DNA of 64,000 nt from positions 1-64,000 of the forward strand of contig NZ_JANUGX010000033.1 of NCBI RefSeq assembly GCF_024753245.1, read 5' to 3'. Source of the DNA: Massilia norwichensis. GTDB taxonomy: Bacteria; Pseudomonadota; Gammaproteobacteria; Burkholderiales; Burkholderiaceae_D. The number at the start of each line of letters is the position of its first letter. The first letter of the stretch is position 1. Below are positions 21,886 through 31,001 of the stretch, in pieces. A model generated the notes under the pieces. That model did no database searches. It was not told the DNA's origin and worked only from the letters and a program-made list of their open reading frames with translations. The position numbers and the translations under genes are program-made.

Positions 21886-22278
21886 CTATGAAGATGCCTT
21901 GAGATCAGGTGTCAGCCTTAGCAGCTGATCGTATGGCTCGGCCTGCAGCCACGATCGCAACTGATCAAGGTGCTCGCTGCGGGCGACGACGATGAAAAGA
22001 TGTTCGGGTCGTTGGCGCAGCATGCGATTCAATGTTACACGCAAAACCAAATTGCCGGTGCAGCACAGGCAGCCGGGGGCAATGCGCGCGCGCAGCACAT
22101 GCGCAGGTAGGGTGTCCAAAGGGGAATTGCCGGGTGCGAGGCCTTCGAGGATCACGCCGGATTTTGCACTATCATGGTGCAAATTTGACAACTGCAGCTG
22201 CGCGAAAACCGCCTGTTCGCGGACACCTGCCGAAGGACCCGTGACCAGCGTAACGGTCACGGGCGAAGGCAAAGTCAT
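21886..22278 (-). CDS. Short CobW/G3E-like protein with degenerate P-loop
   Basis: 130 aa protein. It starts like a CobW/G3E GTPase (VTVTLVTGPSAG at 7-18), but the expected GKT of the P-loop is missing (GPSAGVREQ). A GCLCCTGNLVLRVTLNRML segment at 69 onward keeps the CxCC metal-site motif characteristic of CobW/ZNG/UreG-related metallochaperones. Everything after the first third of the family fold is absent. It is coupled to the NtrX-like gene by an ATGA overlap (22275-22278) and is the last gene of that operon. It could be a metal-responsive accessory protein or a decaying GTPase. Confidence 0.6.
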   Translation of the reverse strand: MTLPSPVTVTLVTGPSAGVREQAVFAQLQLSNLHHDSAKSGVILEGLAPGNSPLDTLPAHVLRARIAPGCLCCTGNLVLRVTLNRMLRQRPEHLFIVVARSEHLDQLRSWLQAEPYDQLLRLTPDLKASS

Positions 22279-23009
22279 TGTGCGGCGTTCTTCTTGCCCA
22301 GCTTGCCGGGCTCGACGCCGAGCTGCTTGAGCTTGCGGTACAGGTGGGTACGTTCGAGACCGGTCTTTTCGGCCACTCGGGTCATCGAACCGCCCTCGCG
22401 GCCGAGGTGGTGTTCGAAGTACATGCGCTCGAAGGCGTCGCGCGCCTCGCGCAGCGGCAGGTCGAAGGACAGCGTGTAGCCGTGGGCATGCGCTTCGCCG
22501 TTGCTGACCGGGCGGGCGATGCCGATCGCGCCGCTCACCGGCGGCTGGGCCGCGTACATCGGCGCGCTGGGCACGCTCGGCTCCGGCACCGGCGCACTGG
22601 CCACCGCCGGGCGCGGCGCGATGGCCGGCGCGCGCGCCACTTCCTGGGCACGGGTCAGGCCCTGCTGCACCGCCTTGAGCAGCTTCTGCAGGGCGATCGG
22701 CTTTTCGAGGAAATTCAAAGCGCCGATCCGCGTTGCCTCGACCGCGGTATCGATCGTCGCATGCCCCGACATCATGATGACCGGCATGGTGAGCAAGCCA
22801 TCGCGCTGCCACTCCTTCAGCAGCGTGACGCCGTCGGTGTCGGGCATCCAGATGTCGAGCAGGACCAGGTCGGGCGCGCCCTGCTGGCGTGCGTTCCTGG
22901 CCTGCTGGGCATTTTCTGCCAGCTGCACCACGTGACCCTCGTCGCCGAGGATCTCCGAGAGCAGCTCGCGAATTCCCATTTCATCGTCAACTACGAGTAT
23001 GTTCGCCAT
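22275..23009 (-). CDS. NtrX-like response regulator lacking the AAA+ domain
   Basis: 244 aa. The receiver domain has D8/D9, phospho-acceptor D52 (LVLLDIWMPDTDG), T/S in MMSGHAT and K in FLEKP. A 60-residue Pro/Ala linker follows, then a Fis-type helix-turn-helix (MTRVAEKTGLERTHLYRKLKQLGV). NtrX normally carries a sigma-54 AAA+ module between these parts; none is present. It therefore probably binds DNA or silences sigma-54 promoters rather than activating them. Partner kinase is the NtrY-like gene 71 bases upstream. Confidence 0.85.
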   Translation of the reverse strand: MANILVVDDEMGIRELLSEILGDEGHVVQLAENAQQARNARQQGAPDLVLLDIWMPDTDGVTLLKEWQRDGLLTMPVIMMSGHATIDTAVEATRIGALNFLEKPIALQKLLKAVQQGLTRAQEVARAPAIAPRPAVASAPVPEPSVPSAPMYAAQPPVSGAIGIARPVSNGEAHAHGYTLSFDLPLREARDAFERMYFEHHLGREGGSMTRVAEKTGLERTHLYRKLKQLGVEPGKLGKKNAAQ

Positions 23010-23080
23010 CTTGTCTTGCCTTCCTGTCTGACCCTGTCTGACCTTGTCTCGACCTTCACAGCCCAGATTCTATGCGCGAA

Positions 23081-25411
23081 TCACCCTTCCGCCAAATTCG
23101 CGGCCAAGTTCGCCTCAGGAGCTAACTTTAACAGCAAAATCGATACCGAAGCGCCAGATCCATCCGCGCGGTTGGCGAGGTCGATCCGGCCGCCGTGTTC
23201 GTCGATGATCTTCTTGACCATCGGCAGGCCGAGACCGGTACCGCGGGCCTTCGAGGTCACATACGGCTCGAAGGCGCGCGACAGGATGCGCGGAGCGAAG
23301 CCGGGGCCGTTGTCGACGATCGCCAGGCGCACCGCGGTGCCGGCGGCGCCGTCCGCGCCTTCGTAGTGGATCGCCTCGGTCAGCACGTCGATGCGCGGCG
23401 CGGCGCCGTCCGGCGGCGGGGCGTCGGCTAGCGCATCCTGGGCGTTGGCCAGCAGGTTGTGGATCACCTGGCGCAGCTGGGTGGCGTCGCCCATCACGCG
23501 CGGCAGGCGCGGCGCCAATGCGGCGTGGATGACGTCGGAGCCGTCGCCGGACAGGTAGAGGTGCAGGATCTGCGAGATCAGGTCGTTGAGGTCGAGCGGG
23601 TGCAGCACCGCCGGCGGCGCCTTGGCGTAGTCGCGGAAGTCGTCGACCATGCGCTTCATGGCGTCGACCTGCATCACGATGGTGTCGGTGCCCTTCTTCA
23701 GCAGCTCCGCGCCCTGTGGATCGAGACGGTCGGCCAGCTTCATCTGCATGCGCTCGGCCGACAGCTGGATCGGCGTCAGCGGGTTCTTGATCTCGTGCGC
23801 CAGGCGCCGCGCCACCTCGCCCCAGGCCACCGAGCGCTGGGCCGAGATCACGTCGGAGATGTCGTCGAACACCACGATGAAGCCGTTGCCCGCCCCCACC
23901 GGCAGGCGCGAGCCGCGCGCCAGCAGGGTCAGGTCGTGGTCGTCGCTGGAGCCCGGACGGCGCGGCACCTCGATCTGCTGCTGCCAGTGGGCGCGCAGGT
24001 CGCCGTGGCGGCGGCCGTGGCGCGCCGCCGAGTGCGCGCTCTGGGCCGCGCTCTGCGCCGAGAAGGCGCGCGTGACCGCGCTGGCGAAGGCTTCCAGGCC
24101 CTCGATCGCATCCAGCGGCCGGCCCGCCAACGCATGCGCGTCGACCTGCAGGATGCGGTGCACGGCATCGTTCGAGTTCACCACCACGCCGTCGGCATCC
24201 ATCACGACCACGCCCGCCGACATGTTCGCCAGCACCGATTCGAGGTGGGCCTTGGCGCTTTCCAGCGCGGCGCGGTTGCGCTCGACGGCGGAGCGGGCCT
24301 CGAACAGCTGGCCGGTCATGGCGTTGAAGGACTGGGTCAGCGTACCGAGTTCGTCCTTGGTCTCGACGATCGGGCGCGGCGACAGGTCGCCCTCGGCCAC
24401 CGCGCGCGTGCCTTCGGCCAGCACCAGCAGCGGCTGCGCCAGGTTGCCGGCGATGAGGAAGGCGCTGCCGATGGCCGAGAAGATCGCCAGCAGCAGGGTC
24501 AGCGTCAGGGTGCCGATGTACATCTTGCGCAGGCCGGTGCGCGAGAAGGCACGGCTCTGGTAGGTGCTGTAGGCGTCCTGCAGCACCTGGGCATTCGAGG
24601 CCACGTTGATCGGCACCGACTGCATCAGCTGCAGGTAGCGCGGCGCCGTGCCGGGCGGTTCGGGCACGGTCACCACTGCGCGCAGGCGCAGGCCGGTGGC
24701 CATGTCCAGGCCGCTGGGCGCGCCGTTGCCCTGGAAGTCGCGGAACTCGCGCTCGGCGCTGCCTTCGGATTGCGCGTAGCCGCCCGGCAGCGAGGCGCGC
24801 TTGAGCATCTGCGCGGTCGGCAGATCGGGGGTCAGGTCGACCTGCGGATCTTCGGCGGCCGAGGCCAGCACCTGGCCTTCGGCCGACAGCAGCAGCGCGC
24901 TCTGCATGCCGGTTTCGCCGCCGACCACGCGGGTCAGGATCGCGCGCGCGCTGGCGGCGTCCTGGCCGGCCAGGGTCGCGGCCGCGGTACTGGCGGTCAC
25001 GACCAGCTGCGACTTCGATTCGTCCAGCGCCGCCTGCCCCAGGTTCAGGCCGGACGCCAGCGCGGCCTCGATCTTGACGTCGAACCAGGAATCGATCGAG
25101 TGCGACACGAAGCGCACCGAGACCATGAAGATCACCAGGCCGGGCAGGATGCCGATGCCGGCGAACAGCAGCATCAGGCGCGTCATCAGGCGCGAACCGA
25201 ACTTGCCGGCCTTGTAGCGTGCGTACAGGCGCGTCAGGGCCACGATCACGAGGATCAGCAGCGCGCCGGCGACCGCGGTGTTCAGCCCCAGCAGCCAGGA
25301 ATAGTTACGGGTCAGGAAGCCCGAGTTGTCGGAGGCGGAGGCGAGCAGGAACAGCAGGATCGAGCCGATCGCGCTGCCGATCACGAGTGCGTAGCGCAGG
25401 ACCTGGGTCAC
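23081..25411 (-). CDS. NtrY-like sensor histidine kinase
   Basis: 776 aa membrane kinase. The N-terminal membrane region has four or so segments (IGSAIGSILLFLLASA, TAVAGALLILVIVALT, LMLLFAGIGILPGLVIFM, then LTLTLLLAIFSAIGSAFLIAG after an extracytoplasmic loop). HAMP (LAEGTRAVAEGDLSP), a PAS region (ANMSAGVVVMDADGVV), HisKA with RRLAHEIKNPLTPIQLSAER and an ATPase domain (NLLANAQDAL, NGPGF, GTGLGLPMVKKI) follow. It fits the NtrY architecture linked to nitrogen or redox control. It lies 3 bases from the DUF4390 gene, in the rsmB-DUF4390-ntrY-ntrX order. Confidence 0.93.
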   Translation of the reverse strand: MTQVLRYALVIGSAIGSILLFLLASASDNSGFLTRNYSWLLGLNTAVAGALLILVIVALTRLYARYKAGKFGSRLMTRLMLLFAGIGILPGLVIFMVSVRFVSHSIDSWFDVKIEAALASGLNLGQAALDESKSQLVVTASTAAATLAGQDAASARAILTRVVGGETGMQSALLLSAEGQVLASAAEDPQVDLTPDLPTAQMLKRASLPGGYAQSEGSAEREFRDFQGNGAPSGLDMATGLRLRAVVTVPEPPGTAPRYLQLMQSVPINVASNAQVLQDAYSTYQSRAFSRTGLRKMYIGTLTLTLLLAIFSAIGSAFLIAGNLAQPLLVLAEGTRAVAEGDLSPRPIVETKDELGTLTQSFNAMTGQLFEARSAVERNRAALESAKAHLESVLANMSAGVVVMDADGVVVNSNDAVHRILQVDAHALAGRPLDAIEGLEAFASAVTRAFSAQSAAQSAHSAARHGRRHGDLRAHWQQQIEVPRRPGSSDDHDLTLLARGSRLPVGAGNGFIVVFDDISDVISAQRSVAWGEVARRLAHEIKNPLTPIQLSAERMQMKLADRLDPQGAELLKKGTDTIVMQVDAMKRMVDDFRDYAKAPPAVLHPLDLNDLISQILHLYLSGDGSDVIHAALAPRLPRVMGDATQLRQVIHNLLANAQDALADAPPPDGAAPRIDVLTEAIHYEGADGAAGTAVRLAIVDNGPGFAPRILSRAFEPYVTSKARGTGLGLPMVKKIIDEHGGRIDLANRADGSGASVSILLLKLAPEANLAANLAEG

Positions 25412-25414
25412 GGC

Positions 25415-25978
25415 TTACTCCGCCCGGTAGGTGAAGGTCTTCTTGTGCGAAGCCAGGCGCAGGTCGGAATTGTTGAAGGCGTCCACCTGGAGCGGCTTCT
25501 GCAGGTAATCGCGGTCCATGAACATGCGTAGCGTGACGTTGTAGGTTTCGCCCGGTTTGAGCTCGCCTTTCGGGGCGATCAGCCAGCGGTTGGGCCGCCG
25601 GATCAGGAACAGCGCTTCGTCGAGCGTCGGATAGCTTTGCTGGATGCTGCCGACCACCAGCACGGTGTACTGGCGCGTCAGCAGATCATAATGCAGGCGC
25701 ACGGTGCGGCGCTTGGAGACGGCCTTGTCGTCGTACCACCACCAGCGCGGCCGCGTCAGTTCGATCTCGGTGGTGAAGTACAGCGGCACGCCGTGCATCA
25801 CGGCCTGCTCGAGGCCGGGCGTGAGGTCGAAGGAATAGGTGGCGTTCAGGCGGTAGCCGTCATCGGATGCTTCGATGCCGGCACGGGTGATCTCGATCCC
25901 CTCGGCCGCATGCGCGGTGGCGCATGCGAAAACCAGCAGCAGCTGGCAAACGAGCAGGCGGAAAAATCGAGCAGTCAC
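25415..25978 (-). CDS. DUF4390 domain secreted protein
   Basis: 187 aa with a signal peptide (LLVCQLLLVFACATAHA, cleavage near residue 24). The body has the DUF4390 pattern: YSFDLTPGLEQAVMHGVPLYF, RPRWWWYDD, LHYDLLTRQYTV and DRDYLQKPLQVDAF. A periplasmic protein of unknown function, conserved between rsmB and the NtrY-like kinase in betaproteobacteria. It is probably co-transcribed with both neighbours (39 and 3 bases). Confidence 0.9.
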   Translation of the reverse strand: MTARFFRLLVCQLLLVFACATAHAAEGIEITRAGIEASDDGYRLNATYSFDLTPGLEQAVMHGVPLYFTTEIELTRPRWWWYDDKAVSKRRTVRLHYDLLTRQYTVLVVGSIQQSYPTLDEALFLIRRPNRWLIAPKGELKPGETYNVTLRMFMDRDYLQKPLQVDAFNNSDLRLASHKKTFTYRAE

Positions 25979-26017
25979 TAGGGCCAGAACCTTAAAAAAG
26001 CGTGTAATCGGGAAGTC

Positions 26018-27592
26018 TCACGCCCCGGCCTTCTGGAACAGGGCATAGAACAGACCATCATGATCCTGCCCGGCACCGCTCGTTGGAAGAAGCTGGCCCG
26101 GCGCATCGAGTCGGACCGCGCCATGGCGCGCCGCGAAGGCGGCGGCCTGCGCTTCCGATTCCTGCGGCCAGAGCGAACATGTCACGAACAGCAATTTACC
26201 ATCGGGCCGCAGCATCTGCCAAAGGTTGTCGAGTATTTTGGTGGAAAGTGTTGCAAGTTGGTGGGTATCGCTCTTGCGACGCAACCAACGGATGTCCGGA
26301 TGGCGGCGCACGATGCCCGAGGCCGTGCACGGCACGTCGGCCAGGATGCGGTCGTATTGCACGCCGTCCCACCAGTCCGCGTTCTCGGCGGCGCCGGTCT
26401 TGACGGTGGCCTGCAGGCCCAGGCGCTGCAGGTTCTGGTCGACCCGCGCCAGGCGGCGGCCGTCCACATCGAGCGCGGTCAGGGCCACGTCGGCGGTCTC
26501 GAGGATGTGGCCGCTCTTGCCGCCGGGGGCCGCGCAGGCATCCAGCACGCGCATGCCGTCACGCAGGTCGAGCAGCGGCGCGGCCAGCTGGGCGCCGGCA
26601 TCCTGGACCGACACCAGGCCCTGCTCGAAGCCCGGGATCTGGGCCACGTTCATGGCCTGGGCCAGACGCAGCGCGGACGGGCCGACGCGGCTCGCTTCGA
26701 TGCCGCTTGCCGCCAGCGTCCGCAGGTAATCGTCGACGCTGGTCTTGCGCAGGTTGACGCGCAAGGTCAGCGGCGGCTGGCGGTTGCCGGCCAGGAGGAT
26801 GTCCTGCCACTGCTGCGGATAGGCGCCCTGCACCGCATCGATCCACCACTGCGGGTAGTTCCAGCGCGCCGGCGGCTTCGACATCACGATGGCGCGCAGG
26901 CTGTCGCGCTCGCGCAGGAAGCGGCGCAGCACCGCGTTCACCATCGCCTTGGCATGGGCGAAATCCGGATGCGCGCCCGCCGCGCCGACCGCCTGGTCGA
27001 CCACGGTGAAGGCTTCGTAGGGTGCCTGGCTGCCCTCCGGCGGATCGAGCAGCGCCAGCGCCGCGCACAGCAGGCCGGCCAGCATCGCCGGTTCCGGCGC
27101 CTTGCTCGTCATCAGGTCCAGCAGGGCTTCGCTGCGGCCCAGCTGGCGCATGCTGCGGTAGGCGATGTCCTGCATCGCGCCGCGCGCCTGCGGCGTGGCG
27201 TCGTAGGCCTGGAACACCTCGCCCAGCGCCTGCGGCAGCGCCGTGCCGGTGCGCACGCGGGCCAGGCTGCTGGCCGCGCCGAGCAGCGCGAAAGCCAGCG
27301 AATCGCCCTTCAGCGCCGGCCGGAAATCGAGCTGGGCCGGCACTTTCACCTCGTGGCTCTGGCGCAGGCGCGGCGCCTCGTCGATGCTCGATGGGGCTTT
27401 CGCCTGTGGGATCGGGGCCGGTGCCTTGGCCGGGGCTGGAGCCGGGCGCTTCTGCGGCGCGGGGCCGCGCGGCTGGTCGGTGCGGGGGCCGGCGCTCTTG
27501 CCCGGTCCTCCCTTGGCCTGGGGCCTTGCGGGCCCGGCGGGTTTGGCCTTGGCCTTGGGTTTCAGGGTGAGCGTCGGGCGCTTTTCAGTCAT
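26018..27592 (-). CDS. rsmB: 16S rRNA (cytosine-967-C5) methyltransferase
   Basis: 524 aa. The NusB-like N-terminal domain (residues about 95-240) precedes the SAM-dependent methyltransferase with LDACAAPGGKSGHILE, ALDVDGRRL, DVPCTASGIVRRHPD (one catalytic Cys) and FVTCSLWPQESE (second Cys). About 90 residues at the N-terminus are a Lys/Pro/Ala-rich leader (PTLTLKPKAKAKPAGPARP and similar) not found in E. coli RsmB, probably disordered. It is divergent from argS and heads the DUF4390-NtrY-NtrX operon. Confidence 0.94.
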   Translation of the reverse strand: MTEKRPTLTLKPKAKAKPAGPARPQAKGGPGKSAGPRTDQPRGPAPQKRPAPAPAKAPAPIPQAKAPSSIDEAPRLRQSHEVKVPAQLDFRPALKGDSLAFALLGAASSLARVRTGTALPQALGEVFQAYDATPQARGAMQDIAYRSMRQLGRSEALLDLMTSKAPEPAMLAGLLCAALALLDPPEGSQAPYEAFTVVDQAVGAAGAHPDFAHAKAMVNAVLRRFLRERDSLRAIVMSKPPARWNYPQWWIDAVQGAYPQQWQDILLAGNRQPPLTLRVNLRKTSVDDYLRTLAASGIEASRVGPSALRLAQAMNVAQIPGFEQGLVSVQDAGAQLAAPLLDLRDGMRVLDACAAPGGKSGHILETADVALTALDVDGRRLARVDQNLQRLGLQATVKTGAAENADWWDGVQYDRILADVPCTASGIVRRHPDIRWLRRKSDTHQLATLSTKILDNLWQMLRPDGKLLFVTCSLWPQESEAQAAAFAARHGAVRLDAPGQLLPTSGAGQDHDGLFYALFQKAGA

Positions 27593-27703
27593 GGCGAATC
27601 GGACAATGCATAAAGACGCACATTGTAGCGGTTAAGCGTTGCGCAGGCTTAAACGAAGCTTTGGAGCAACAGCCAGAACGTATTCCGCGTTGCGTCAAAC
27701 CAG

Positions 27704-27709
27704 TATAAT
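27704..27709 (+). promoter_or_regulatory. argS: Candidate -10 element of argS (TATAAT)
   Basis: Exact TATAAT 40 bases before the argS start in the 157-base rsmB/argS divergent region. The -35 position reads TATTCC, a poor match, so the promoter rests on the -10 alone. Confidence 0.5.
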
Positions 27710-27749
27710 GAAGGGTCCCCCAGATTTATTTCATTTTCGACCACAGCCC

Positions 27750-29462
27750 ATGCTCGCCCAACAAAAACAAGAAATCGTTGCCCTGTTCCAGGCCGCCCTG
27801 GCCCCGATCGTCGAAGGCAGCGGTTTGACCCCGAATATTGCCCTCGAGCGCCCGCGCGACCCGACCCACGGCGACATCGCCTGCAACATCGCGATGCAGC
27901 TGGCCAAGCCGCTCAAGATGAATCCGCGCGAGCTGGCCACCCGCCTGCTCGCCGCCCTGCAGGCCGATCCGAAGGCGCAAGGCCTGATCGCCTCGGCCGA
28001 GATCGCGGGTCCGGGCTTCATCAACCTGCGCGTGGCCGACGCCGCCAAGCAGTCGGTGGTGCGCACCGTGCTGCAGCAGGGTGAAGCCTTCGGCCGCGGC
28101 GATGCCGGCGCCGGCCACCACGTGATCATCGAATTCGTCTCGGCCAACCCGACCGGCCCGCTGCACGTCGGCCACGGCCGCCAGGCCGCGCTGGGCGATT
28201 CGATGTCCGCGCTGTTCGAATCGCAGGGCCACAAGGTCACCCGCGAGTTCTACTACAACGATGCCGGCGTACAGATCGCCACCCTGGCGAACTCGGTGCA
28301 GGCACGCGCCCGCGGCTTCAAGCCGGGCGACGCCGAATGGCCGGAATCGGCCTACAACGGCGACTACATCCAGGACATCGCCGACGACTTCCTGGCCAAA
28401 AAGACCGTCGCCGCCAGCGACGGCCAGCCGGCCACCGCCTCCGGCGACGTCGACGACATCGAATCGATCCGCCGCTTCGCCGTCACCTACCTGCGCAACG
28501 AGCAGGACCAGGACCTGCAAGCCTTCGGCGTCAAGTTCGACAACTACTACCTCGAATCCTCGCTGTACAGCGACGGCAAGGTGGAAGCCGCCGTGCAGGC
28601 GCTGGTCGATGCCGGGGTCACCTACGAGCAGGACGGCGCCCTGTGGCTGAAGACCACCGACTACGGCGACGACAAGGACCGCGTGATGCGCAAGTCCGAC
28701 GGTACCTACACCTATTTCGTGCCGGACGTCGCTTACCACATCCAGAAATTCCGCCGCGGCTTCGACCAGGCCATCAACGTCCAGGGCAGCGACCACCACG
28801 GCACCATCGCGCGCGTGCGCGCCGGCCTGCAGGCAGTAAATATTGGTATCCCGCGCGGTTATCCTGATTATGTGCTGCACAAGATGGTCACCGTCATGAA
28901 GAACGGCGAAGAGGTCAAGATCTCCAAGCGCGCCGGCTCCTACGTGACCGTGCGCGACCTGATCGAATGGTCGGGCAACGGCGACGTCACCCGCGGCCGC
29001 GATGCCGTGCGCTTCTTCCTCATCTCGCGCAAGGCCGACACCGAATTCGTGTTCGACGTCGACGTCGCCCTGGCCACCAACGACGAGAACCCGGTGTATT
29101 ACGTGCAGTACGCCCACGCGCGTATCTGCTCGGCGCTGGCCAACTGGGGCGGCGACGTCGCCAGCCTGACGAACGCCGACCTGTCGCCGCTGACCCAGCC
29201 GCACGAGCAGTCGCTGCTGGCCAAGCTGGCCGCGTATCCGGAGATGCTGCAGCGCGCCCAGCAGGAACTCGGCCCGCACCAGGTCGCGTTCTACCTGCGC
29301 GAACTGGCCGGCGAACTGCACAGCTACTACTTCGCGCACAAGTGGCTGCTCGACGACGACGAAGCGCTGAAACTGGCACGCCTGGCCCTGGCCGTGGCTG
29401 TCCGCCAGGTGCTGCGCAACGGCCTGGCGCTGATCGGCGTCTCGGCCCCGGAAAAGATGTAA
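27750..29462 (+). CDS. argS: Arginyl-tRNA synthetase
   Basis: Charges tRNAArg. 570 aa from ATG 27750 ([14 protein letters not shown]); an upstream in-frame start adds 37 residues unlike the family. Class I signatures are [18 protein letters not shown] (HIGH) and [15 protein letters not shown] (KMSKS form KISKR). The N-terminal additional domain ([20 protein letters not shown]) and C-terminal DALR anticodon-binding domain ([13 protein letters not shown] onward) are complete. The first gene of a plus-strand run through 33260. Confidence 0.97.
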   Translation: MLAQQKQEIVALFQAALAPIVEGSGLTPNIALERPRDPTHGDIACNIAMQLAKPLKMNPRELATRLLAALQADPKAQGLIASAEIAGPGFINLRVADAAKQSVVRTVLQQGEAFGRGDAGAGHHVIIEFVSANPTGPLHVGHGRQAALGDSMSALFESQGHKVTREFYYNDAGVQIATLANSVQARARGFKPGDAEWPESAYNGDYIQDIADDFLAKKTVAASDGQPATASGDVDDIESIRRFAVTYLRNEQDQDLQAFGVKFDNYYLESSLYSDGKVEAAVQALVDAGVTYEQDGALWLKTTDYGDDKDRVMRKSDGTYTYFVPDVAYHIQKFRRGFDQAINVQGSDHHGTIARVRAGLQAVNIGIPRGYPDYVLHKMVTVMKNGEEVKISKRAGSYVTVRDLIEWSGNGDVTRGRDAVRFFLISRKADTEFVFDVDVALATNDENPVYYVQYAHARICSALANWGGDVASLTNADLSPLTQPHEQSLLAKLAAYPEMLQRAQQELGPHQVAFYLRELAGELHSYYFAHKWLLDDDEALKLARLALAVAVRQVLRNGLALIGVSAPEKM

Positions 29463-29484
29463 TCAACGTTCACCTCAACAAGCA

Positions 29485-30210
29485 ATGACCGCCTTCCGTT
29501 CCAGCACCAACCGCGCTTGTGCCCGCCAGCGCGGCAGCACGCTCACCGGCCTGATCATCGGCCTGATCGTCGGCCTCGGCATCGCCGTCGCCGTGGCCCT
29601 GACGATCACCAAGGGCGCTTCGCCGTTCACGGAGAAGATCGCCAAGTCCGGCCGTCCGGCCGACCCAGCCCCGGGCCAGGCCATGGACCCGAACAAGCCG
29701 ATGTACAGCAGCCGCGAGGCGGTGCGTGAGGCGAACAAGGAAGTGACCGAGAAGGCGGCGGCGCGCAGCGCCAGGCCGGCCGAGCCGGCCGTCGCGGCGG
29801 CCCCGGCGCCGGTGGCACCTGCCGCACCGGCCGCTTCGGCGGACCCGCTGGGCCAGGCGATCGCCAGCATCGAGGCCCGTCAGCCGGGCGCATCGGCGCG
29901 CGACAGCCATCCGGTGGCGGCACCGGCCGCCGCACCCGCAGCGGCCGCCCCGGCGGCTGCGGCGGGTACCGGCGAATACGTCTACTTCCTGCAGGCCGGC
30001 GCCTTCCGCAACATGCCGGATGCGGAAGCGACCCGCGCCAAGCTGGCCCTGCTCGGCTTCGAAGCGGCGATCAGCGACAGCACCCGCGACAGCGGCGTCC
30101 TGCACCACGTGCGCCTCGGCCCGTACAACCAGGTCGAATCGATGAACAAGGCACGCGCCAAGCTGCTCGACAACGGTGTCGACGTCGCCATCGTGCGCAA
30201 GCAGCGCTGA
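29485..30210 (+). CDS. SPOR domain membrane protein
   Basis: 241 aa bitopic inner-membrane protein: short cytoplasmic N-terminus, one membrane helix (LTGLIIGLIVGLGIAVAVALTI, about residues 19-40), a long Ala/Pro-rich periplasmic linker and a C-terminal SPOR domain (YVYFLQAGAFRNMPDAEATRAK). SPOR domains bind denuded glycan at division septa, so this resembles the FtsN/DedD group. It lies 22 bases after argS, an arrangement common in betaproteobacteria. Confidence 0.9.
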   Translation: MTAFRSSTNRACARQRGSTLTGLIIGLIVGLGIAVAVALTITKGASPFTEKIAKSGRPADPAPGQAMDPNKPMYSSREAVREANKEVTEKAAARSARPAEPAVAAAPAPVAPAAPAASADPLGQAIASIEARQPGASARDSHPVAAPAAAPAAAAPAAAAGTGEYVYFLQAGAFRNMPDAEATRAKLALLGFEAAISDSTRDSGVLHHVRLGPYNQVESMNKARAKLLDNGVDVAIVRKQR

Positions 30211-30215
30211 GCGTG

Positions 30216-31001
30216 ATGAGCGCCACGCCGCTGCGCGTGTTCATCACCGGCGCGTCCAGCGGCATCGGCGCGGCGCTGGCGCGCGAATACGCGGCCCGCG
30301 GCGCGGTCCTCGGCCTGCTGGGCCGGCGCCGCGCAGCGCTCGATGCCCTGATTGCCGCCCTCCCCCATCCGGAACGCCACCGCGCCTATGCGGTCGACGT
30401 CACCGACCACGCCGCGCTGGCGCAGGCCGCGCAGGATTTCATCGGCACGCACGGCACCGCCGACGTCGTGCTCGCCTCGGCCGGCATCTCCTACGGCACC
30501 CTGACCGAGCGGCTTGACGACCTGCCGCTGTTCGAATCCGTGTTCGCCACCAATCTCACGGCCACCATCGCCACCTTCGCCCCGTTCATCGAGACGATGA
30601 AGGCGGCCACAGGCCCGCGCCGGCTGGTGGCGATCGGCAGCATGGCGGGGATTCGCGGGATGAAAGGCGCCGGCGCCTACTGCGCCTCGAAGGCGGCGGT
30701 GCACAGCTATGCCGAATCGCTGCGCCTCGAAATGCGCCGCTACGGCATCCGGGTCGTGACCATTGCGCCCGGCTATATCGACACACCCATGACCAGTAAT
30801 AACCACTTTCCCATGCCTTTCCTGATGCCGGCCGACCGCTTTGCCGCGCAAGCGCTGCGCGCCATCGATGCCGGCGCTTCCTTCCGTGTGATCCCCTGGC
30901 AGATGGACGTCGTCGCCCGCCTGCTGCGCCTGCTGCCGAATGGCCTGTTCGACCTGCTGTTCGCGCGTGCGCCGCAGAAGGCCAGAAAGGAGGCCGCATG
31001 A
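30216..31001 (+). CDS. SDR family oxidoreductase
   Basis: 261 aa short-chain dehydrogenase/reductase from ATG 30216 (a GTG lies just before it). The NAD(P) motif is TGASSGIGAALARE, a central SAG-like ASAGIS is present, and the catalytic Ser and Tyr-x3-Lys are in IGSMAG and YCASK. A C-terminal hydrophobic stretch (VVARLLRLLPNGLFDLLF) suggests membrane association. The substrate is unknown. It lies between the SPOR gene and birA, overlapping birA by 4 bases (ATGA). Confidence 0.92.
   Translation: MSATPLRVFITGASSGIGAALAREYAARGAVLGLLGRRRAALDALIAALPHPERHRAYAVDVTDHAALAQAAQDFIGTHGTADVVLASAGISYGTLTERLDDLPLFESVFATNLTATIATFAPFIETMKAATGPRRLVAIGSMAGIRGMKGAGAYCASKAAVHSYAESLRLEMRRYGIRVVTIAPGYIDTPMTSNNHFPMPFLMPADRFAAQALRAIDAGASFRVIPWQMDVVARLLRLLPNGLFDLLFARAPQKARKEAA

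Noticed and set aside
23459-25531. A 690-codon plus-strand frame over the NtrY-like kinase
   Set aside because: Antisense shadow; no ribosome site and no domain.
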